Source: Bifidobacteriaceae bacterium
GTDB taxonomy: Bacteria > Actinomycetota > Actinomycetes > Actinomycetales > WQXJ01
Assembly: GCA_031272565.1 (NCBI GenBank)
Contig: JAISTN010000429.1
Span: forward strand, 1-5,873
Length of the DNA stretch: 5,873 nucleotides
Direction of reading: 5' to 3'
Shown here: positions 1 through 5,200 of the stretch, piece by piece
Numbering within the stretch: the stretch's first letter is position 1
Layout of the letters: each line of letters starts with the position of its first letter
Notes under the pieces: generated by a model
What the model was told of the DNA's origin: nothing
Seen by the model: the letters and a program-made list of their open reading frames with translations, nothing else
Databases searched by the model: none
Program-made: the position numbers and the translations under genes

Positions 1-354
1 ACACCCACGGCGGGTCCCTCCAGCCGGCCGGCCGCGGCCGCGCCGGCACCAGGAGGCGCTGCGGCTTCGGCCAGGCCCAACCCGGCGGTGCCGGCGGCCT
101 CCGCCCCGCGGGCGGGGCTGGCTCCCAAGGCCGGCGTGATCCCCGGTGCCGCGCCCCGGCCGGCGGACGGGTCAACTGTGCCGTCCCGGCCCACCCCGGC
201 CCCAGCCACATCGACCGGCAGCGGCCCGGCCGCGCCCGAAGGCAGCCCTAAGGCGCCATCGGCGGCCACCAGTGCCCTAGAAGAACGGCTGGCGGAAATC
301 CGCCGCCGGGTGGCCCAGGCCCGCGAGACACTTGGCATTCCCGAAGACAAGTAA
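1..354 (+). CDS. C-terminal tail of an unidentified upstream protein (5' truncated)
   Basis: The reading frame is open from the first base to the TAA at 352-354, so the true start lies outside the window; the GTG at 88 is only an internal codon. The visible 117 residues are almost entirely Ala, Pro, Gly, Ser and Thr for about the first 90, which points to a disordered segment. They end in a charged helical stretch (LEERLAEIRRRVAQARETLG) and a short IPEDK terminus. No catalytic motif or membrane span is visible. In many actinobacteria the gene before cinA is pgsA (phosphatidylglycerolphosphate synthase), often with ftsK or rimO nearby. Identity by synteny is therefore a guess: PgsA usually lacks such a tail, and FtsK would be expected to end in a winged-helix gamma domain, which is absent here. 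The cinA gene follows after 31 bp on the same strand, so the two may be co-transcribed. Confidence 0.6.
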   Translation, partial: TPTAGPSSRPAAAAPAPGGAAASARPNPAVPAASAPRAGLAPKAGVIPGAAPRPADGSTVPSRPTPAPATSTGSGPAAPEGSPKAPSAATSALEERLAEIRRRVAQARETLGIPEDK

Positions 355-372
355 CACAAGTCACACTGGAGC

Positions 373-377
373 AGGAG
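373..377 (+). promoter_or_regulatory. Ribosome binding site of cinA
   Basis: AGGAG lies 8 nt before the ATG at 386. It decides the start of cinA: the same frame is open further upstream with a TTG at 332, but that would overlap the previous gene and has no comparable Shine-Dalgarno sequence. Confidence 0.75.
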
Positions 378-385
378 AGAGCGAG

Positions 386-904
386 ATGTCCCCATTCCGC
401 AAGCTGGGCGGACTCGACAACGACCAACGGGCCGAAGAACTGGTCGACCTGCTGCGCGAACACCACCTGACGGTGGCCACGGCCGAATCGTTGACCGGCG
501 GATTGGTCAGCGCGGTGATCGTGGACGTGCCTGGGGCCAGCGATGTGCTGCGCGGGGCCGTGGTGGCCTACGCCAACGAGGTCAAGCGGGACGTGTTAGG
601 GGTCGATGCCGAACTGCTGGCGACACGCGGTGCCATCAACGGCACCACGGCCGGCCAAATGGCGGTCGGTGTCAGGCGCGTGATGGGCGCCGACGTGGGT
701 ATTGCCACCACCGGGGTGGCCGGTCCCAAGCCGGCCGATGGCGCCGAACCGGGCACTGCCTTCGTAGCAGTGTCCTGGGCCAAGGACGAACCGGCGGTAC
801 GGGCCCTGCGTTTGGAAGGCGACCGAGCCACCGTCCGCACCCTAGTGGTGACCCGGGCCCTCGAACTGGCTGAAGCCACTATCCGGCAAACCACGGGAAT
901 ATAA
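386..904 (+). CDS. cinA: CinA C-terminal-domain protein, probable nicotinamide-nucleotide amidohydrolase (PncC)
   Basis: This 172-residue cytoplasmic protein consists only of the CinA C-terminal domain. The N-terminal MoCF-like/pyrophosphatase domain of long CinA proteins is absent, as is common in actinobacteria. Family members hydrolyse nicotinamide mononucleotide to nicotinate mononucleotide plus ammonia, in pyridine-nucleotide recycling. Visible signatures are TAESLTGG (residues 32-39, with the conserved Ser35), [17 protein letters not shown] (57-73, with Tyr62, Asn64 and Lys67), the GAI segment and following helix at 82-100, and ATTGVAGP (107-114). The loop after GP reads [10 protein letters not shown] rather than the GG of many proteobacterial enzymes, a form I recall from actinobacterial relatives. 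The length fits the single-domain family. The start at ATG 386 is set by the AGGAG upstream. The regulator gene starts 26 nt after the stop. The symbol follows the usual actinobacterial label; pncC would describe the activity better. Activity is inferred from family membership. Confidence 0.9.
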   Translation: MSPFRKLGGLDNDQRAEELVDLLREHHLTVATAESLTGGLVSAVIVDVPGASDVLRGAVVAYANEVKRDVLGVDAELLATRGAINGTTAGQMAVGVRRVMGADVGIATTGVAGPKPADGAEPGTAFVAVSWAKDEPAVRALRLEGDRATVRTLVVTRALELAEATIRQTTGI

Positions 905-905
905 A
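900..905 (+). promoter_or_regulatory. Possible -10 element for the ClgR-like gene
   Basis: TATAAA overlaps the cinA stop codon and is one of the few AT-rich hexamers in a very GC-rich stretch, matching 5 of 6 positions of the TATAAT consensus. It would put transcription start near 912, at the front edge of the inverted repeat. No convincing -35 box stands 16-18 bp upstream. A perfect TTGACA occurs downstream at 920-925, but I find no matching -10 element after it. The element is tentative. Confidence 0.25.
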
Positions 906-910
906 CGGCG

Positions 911-930
911 GTCAGTGCGTTGACACTGAC
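911..930. repeat. Perfect inverted repeat, candidate operator or leader hairpin
   Basis: GTCAGTG (911-917) and CACTGAC (924-930) are exact reverse complements separated by CGTTGA. The dyad fills most of the 26-nt gap between cinA and the regulator gene and ends at the base before the GTG at 931. It could be an operator for a dimeric HTH protein, possibly autoregulation by the downstream product, or an RNA hairpin where a Shine-Dalgarno sequence would normally sit. It has no U-tract, so it does not look like an intrinsic terminator. It does not resemble the GTTCGC-N5-GCG motif I recall for ClgR boxes. Confidence 0.55.
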
Positions 931-1386
931 GTGAACAGCCAACATCCCTTCCATGCGACCCAGTTGCGGACGGCCAACGGCGCCAAGCGTTTCCGCATCG
1001 TCAAATCCACCTCGCCCCTGCTGCCGATCATGGCCCCTCCGGTGCAACTGCCGGACGGTGAGGCCGGCGATGGCACCGAGCCGGAAGCGCCGCTGCTGCG
1101 GTACGAACTGGGCCAGGTGCTGCGGGCGGTCCGCCTGCGTCAGCACCGCACTTTGCGGGAGGTCAGCGCGGCCGCCAAGGTCTCGCTGGGCTATCTGAGC
1201 GAAGTGGAGCGGGGCCAAAAGGAAGCCAGCTCCGAACTGTTGGCGTCGATCTGCCAGGCCCTGGCCATGCCGCTGTGGGCCACGCTGCGCGAAGCTTCTG
1301 ACCGAATCGCGGCCCAAGAAGGCGCCTGGATCCCGGACACCCCCGAGGCCTTGCTGGACGACTCCCACCCCCTGGCGATGCGCTAA
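931..1386 (+). CDS. clgR: ClgR-like helix-turn-helix transcriptional regulator
   Basis: From GTG 931 the product has 151 residues. A Cro/CI-type (HTH_3/XRE) domain spans about residues 59-120, with [20 protein letters not shown] as the core. The recognition helix is [12 protein letters not shown] (85-96), followed by [15 protein letters not shown]. This block closely matches my recollection of actinobacterial ClgR, a cytoplasmic DNA-binding activator of clp protease genes and other stress genes. The cinA-clgR order supports the call. The start is uncertain. No candidate (GTG 931, TTG 964, ATG 1030, GTG 1042) has a clear Shine-Dalgarno. I prefer 931 because 28 of 33 codons from 931 to 1029 end in G or C, well above their first and second positions, which is the coding pattern expected here. 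A start at 1030 would give 118 residues, nearer the usual family length. The protein ends in HPLAMR rather than the Ala-Ala reported for Streptomyces ClgR. Confidence 0.8.
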   Translation: MNSQHPFHATQLRTANGAKRFRIVKSTSPLLPIMAPPVQLPDGEAGDGTEPEAPLLRYELGQVLRAVRLRQHRTLREVSAAAKVSLGYLSEVERGQKEASSELLASICQALAMPLWATLREASDRIAAQEGAWIPDTPEALLDDSHPLAMR

Positions 1387-1389
1387 GAC

Positions 1390-1408
1390 TGGAGGACAAG
1401 ACCCTCCA
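1390..1408. terminator. Small hairpin at the convergent gene junction, possible weak bidirectional terminator
   Basis: TGGAGG (1390-1395) and CCTCCA (1403-1408) form a perfect 6-bp stem around a 7-nt loop. It lies in the 28 bp between the stop of the ClgR-like gene and the stop of the glycosylase gene on the other strand. Its position suits a shared terminator, but the stem is short and there is no run of T on either side, so intrinsic termination would be weak. Confidence 0.35.
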
Positions 1409-1414
1409 TGCCCC

Positions 1415-2215
1415 TCAGCCTGGTTGGCAACTAGGGCAGTAGAAGGCTGGGCGGTCCAACGGCGGCTGGCCCACCCGCATCACCTCGATGGGAGTGGTGC
1501 AGCGCCGGCACGGTTGGTGCTCCCGGCCGTGCACCAATGACTCGTGGCCCCGGGTGGTGTCACCTGTGGCCGTGGGGGTGCGGGCCATGACGGACCGCCG
1601 CAGGATCTTAGACGCATAGGTCAACAGGCCAGGCACGTCCGGCACCTGGTTGGCGGGCCGGTTAGGCCTGACCCGCCAATGAAACAACGATTCAGCCATG
1701 TAGATGGTGCCAATGCCCGCCACCACCCGCTGATCCAACAAGGTGGCGCCAATACCGCGCTCACCTTGGGCCGTCACCCTGGCGGCGGCCGCCACCGCGT
1801 CGAAGCCCGGTGCCATCACGTCCGGCCCAAGCGGCCCCAGCAGGCGGCCCACATCCCTGGTGCGCAGCAGGTCCGCCATGCCCAGTTTGTGCCCGATGGC
1901 GATCCAACGCACCGTGCCCAGCACCGCCCTGGCCTGCCACGAACCGGCTCGCGAGCCGGCCGCCGGCTGGCCGCCACTGGCCGCCTTCTCCACGATCCAG
2001 GCGCCGTCCATGCGCAGGTGCGTGCGCAAGGTGAAACCCGTGTCGAGGTGCATCAGGACGTGCTTGCCGTAGGCCTCGATCTGCTCGATCACCTGGCCGG
2101 TCAGGTCGACCCCGCCCAAAGTGGGCCAGCGGAACCGGCAGTAGGTCAGCGGATAGCCGGTCAGGGCCTGGCTCAGGCGAATCGCCACACGGCGCAGAAT
2201 GTCACCTTCCGGCAT
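1415..2215 (-). CDS. nei: Fpg/Nei-family DNA glycosylase/AP lyase (Nei2-like endonuclease VIII)
   Basis: This 266-residue enzyme would excise oxidised bases (mainly pyrimidines if Nei-type) and cleave the abasic site by beta/delta elimination. The N-terminus MPEGD supplies the catalytic Pro2 and Glu3. Lys51 in YGKHVLMHLDTGFTLRTHLRMDG is the conserved beta-hairpin lysine. LLDQRVVAGIG (159-169) followed by TIYMAESLF is the helix-two-turn-helix DNA-binding motif. HGREHQPCRRC and FYCPSC form the C-terminal zinc finger with Cys236, Cys239, Cys260 and Cys263, and Arg255 lies before the last Cys pair. Residue 170 is Thr where the family normally has Asn (GIGNIY). A Gly/Ala/Ser-rich loop at about 78-95 extends the N-terminal beta sandwich. 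The start is fixed by MPEGD, since Pro2 must follow the initiator Met. The gene begins 4 nt after the lhr stop, so it is probably the second gene of an lhr-nei operon. Substrate range cannot be read from the sequence. Confidence 0.92.
   Translation of the reverse strand: MPEGDILRRVAIRLSQALTGYPLTYCRFRWPTLGGVDLTGQVIEQIEAYGKHVLMHLDTGFTLRTHLRMDGAWIVEKAASGGQPAAGSRAGSWQARAVLGTVRWIAIGHKLGMADLLRTRDVGRLLGPLGPDVMAPGFDAVAAAARVTAQGERGIGATLLDQRVVAGIGTIYMAESLFHWRVRPNRPANQVPDVPGLLTYASKILRRSVMARTPTATGDTTRGHESLVHGREHQPCRRCTTPIEVMRVGQPPLDRPAFYCPSCQPG
1944..1959. repeat. 16-bp perfect palindrome inside the glycosylase gene
   Basis: CCGGCTCG (1944-1951) is followed at once by its exact reverse complement CGAGCCGG (1952-1959). 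It falls in the part of nei that encodes the Gly/Ala/Ser-rich loop around residues 86-91. The sequence is GC-rich, so chance is a reasonable explanation. Confidence 0.5.
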
Positions 2216-2219
2216 GGCC

Positions 2220-5200
2220 TTACACCTTGGCCCTCAGCGTCAGGCCGGACGGTGTGACGGCAAAGCCGGCGGCCACCAGGGCCCGCGTGGCCGGGCTGAG
2301 GGCGGCGTGCGCCTGCAGAGCGTCCTGTCCGTCGAGGCGGCTGATCTTCAGGGTCCCAATGCCCCCGGCGGCCACCCTTTCCGCCAGCGCCCGGGCGGCC
2401 CGCTCGAAGCGGGCCTGGGCCGCGGGCTGGTCCCCTGGTAGAACCTCTGACCGGTCCTCCGGCCCAGTTCCAACCTGGGCTTCCGCCTTGGCGTTCGCCT
2501 TGGCGTCCCCTTTGGCGTCCGCCTTGACGTCCCCCTGGTTGAAGGCCAGCGCAGTGCGCCCGCCCCGCTCTAGATAGAGGGCCAGGTGGCCGTCCACCAG
2601 CACCACCAGGCCGCCGGGCCCCCGGCCCGGCCGGTGAGCCGCCGGGTGCTCCGGCCAGGGCAGAGCGGCGCCGTACGGGTTGGCTGGGTCGGCCGCCGCC
2701 AGGACGATGGCGTCGGTGGCATCCGCGGCGGCGCGGAGTTGGTCCGGGCAGGGCGGCAAGGCGAACTGAGACCCGCCCAGGCGTTCCACGAAATAGCCCC
2801 GGCGGACAGCGCCGCCAGCTTCCAGCGCCGCCAGGACCGGGTAAAGCTGGGCAAAAGGAGCCTCGGTGCTGGCGGCGCCCTTGGTCAGCACGCCGTGGCG
2901 TTCCAGCAAGGCCGAGGCCGTGGCCATCAGACGTTGTTCCAGCCCCAGGCCCTGACCGCGGGCGGCCGGGGTGGGCGCCAACGACCAACGGCCCGCCAAC
3001 CGGGGATCTGCCAGGCGGGGCGTCCAGGAGTTGCGGGGCAGCACCGTGCGGGCCCGGACCCGGCGGGCAGTGCGGTGGGCGGTGGTGCCACCGGCCAGGT
3101 GGGCCCGCAGTGGGGCCAGGGAGTTGGCGGTCACCCACCCACCCCAGACCAGATCCCACAGGGCCTCGCGCAGTTCAGGCTCGGTTAAGACCTGACCGGC
3201 CGGACCCGGCGCCAAACTCTCCGCCAGCTCGTGGGCGGCGAAGGCGCCGCCGCCGCGCCAGCGGTCCAACAGGGCGGCGGCGGTCGATCCAGCGGGCGGC
3301 GGTTCGGCATCCGCCAAGGCCGTGTCGTCACTGTCCGCCAGCAGCAGGCGGACCGTGCCATCGGTGCCACCCGCCCGGCCCTGGCCCACCCAGAAGACCT
3401 CGCCGGAGGCGATCAACTCATCCAGCATGGCTGGTTGGTAGTCCTTGACCCGGGCCGGCAGCACGATGGCCTCGATGGCACTGGCCGGCAAGGGCGCCCC
3501 CGCCAGGGCACTGATGGCCTGCAGGACGCCATCGGCCCCCTTCAAGCGGCCCATCTGATGCCAGCGGGGCGTGAATGAACCCAACACGTGGGCTTCCACC
3601 GGTTCTACCTGCTGGCGAGCCTTGGCCAAGGAACGCCGGCGCAGCCGGGCGACAATCTGCGGTTCGCAGTAGTCCGTGGTGCCGGCTTGGCCGCCGGCCT
3701 CAAGCGGCCTGATACGGCCGGCTGTCAGGTGCCCGGCTCGAGCCATGGCCCCCAACTCCCGGGCTGCCACCGCCGGGCCCAGGCCAAACTCCTGAGCCAA
3801 CTGAACGGCGCTGAAGGGGCCGTGACGGCGGGCATAACGTCTGATCAAAGCGCCTAATGGATCCGGCACCGGGTCCAGGAACTCCTCTGGCAGGCCGGCC
3901 GGCAGGGCCACCCCCAGGGCGTCCCGCAGGGCCGCCGCGTCCTCAATGACAGCCCACGCCGGGCGGCCCCCCAACCGCACCGGAATGACGCGGCGGGCCG
4001 CCACCAGTTGATCGATCCAGGCCCACCAAAGCTGGCCGGGGGCAGAGTGGGCCTCGGTTCCAGTGCCAGGCTCAACCGTGCCATCATCCGCCACGCCAGC
4101 GGCCGCCATGTCCGCTGTCTCCACCGGGCCCGCTGGGGGAGCCGACGCCGTAACGGCGTCCAGGCCGGCGGCATCGTGCGGCCCGAGTTGCCGCAACAAG
4201 TCCACCAACTGTTCGGCCGAGCTGACCTGCCGTTCCGGCACCCGCCGGGCCAGTTCAGCGTCAAGCTGCAACACCACGGCCGGGTCGAGCAGATCCGCCA
4301 ACTCACCCCCGCCGGCCGCGCCGAGTAGTTCAGCCAGCATGGCCGGGTCAAGGGTCAGGGCGGCGGCCCGGCGCTCCGCCAGCGGGGCGTCCCCGTCATA
4401 CAGGAACTGGGCGGTGTAGCCAAAGGCCATCGCCTTGGCGAACGGCGAGGCGGTATTGCCGGACACCTCTACCACCTTGACCTGGCGGTCCGCCACGGCC
4501 CGCATCAGGTCGGTCAAAGCCGGCACGTCGAAGTCGTCCTGGAGCGATTCCCGCAGGGCCTCATGGACAATGGGAAAGTCCCCAAAACCGGCCGCGACCT
4601 GCAGCAACTGCTGGGCCCGGTGGCGTTGCTGCCACAACGGCTGGCGTTTGCCAGGCGCCTTACGCGGCAGGATCAGCGCCCGGGCCGCCGCCTCCCGGAA
4701 ACGGGCCGCGAAGTGGGCCGTCTGGGTTAGCGCCATGGTGACGGCGTCCATCACCTGATCCGGTTCCAGCACCAGGTCAAGCGGCCGCAAAGCCGTATCG
4801 TCAGCCGTTTCCGGCAGGCGCAGCATGATGCCGTCATCGGAGTGCATCACCTGGGCGTCCATGCCGTAGCGTTCCTGCAGGCGCTGGGACAAGACGGCCG
4901 CCCAGGCTCCGTTGACCCGGCCCCCCCAGACCGAATGGACCATCACGCGTTGGTCGCCAATCTCATCCTGGAACCGCTCAACCACCAGGGTCTTGTCGTC
5001 CGGCAGCACACCGGTGGCTGCGGTCTGATCCCGCAGGTAGGCCACCAGGTTCTGAGCTGCCCACGGGTCCAGGCCCTGGTCTGTCAACGCCTGGACGGCG
5101 GCGGCCGGTTCCTGAGCGTGGATGTCACGCATGAACTGCCCGATGGCGCGGCCCAGTTCGGCCGGCCGGCCCGGTGAGTCGCCTTTCCAGAACGGTAGCC

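Noticed and set aside
25..47. GC-rich CCGG/GGCC runs near the window start as repeats or methylation islands
   Set aside because: They encode a Pro/Ala-rich tail in a GC-rich genome; such short runs recur throughout the window and need no special explanation.
332..385. Upstream TTG start for cinA
   Set aside because: It would overlap the previous gene, lacks a ribosome binding site, and adds residues not found in the family; ATG 386 has AGGAG at the right distance.
737..763. Loss of the GG motif after GVAGP in the CinA-domain protein
   Set aside because: Actinobacterial single-domain CinA proteins commonly vary here, as far as I recall, so it is not a sign of inactivity.
920..925. Perfect TTGACA as a -35 box
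   Set aside because: No acceptable -10 hexamer occurs 16-19 bp downstream, and the hexamer lies inside the inverted repeat, which explains part of its sequence.
568..1368. 266-codon open frame on the minus strand over cinA and the regulator gene
   Set aside because: It is antisense to two genes with clear family signatures, shows no recognisable domain, and such long shadow frames are usual in GC-rich DNA.
1544..2257. 237-codon open frame on the plus strand opposite nei
   Set aside because: The complementary strand encodes a full Nei/Fpg protein with all motifs; the plus frame is a His/Gln/Pro-rich shadow.
2173..3159. 328-codon open frame on the minus strand in another frame over the end of lhr and the start of nei
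   Set aside because: It is a Gly/Pro/Arg-rich out-of-frame reading of lhr codons without domain similarity, and the lhr frame continues intact through it.
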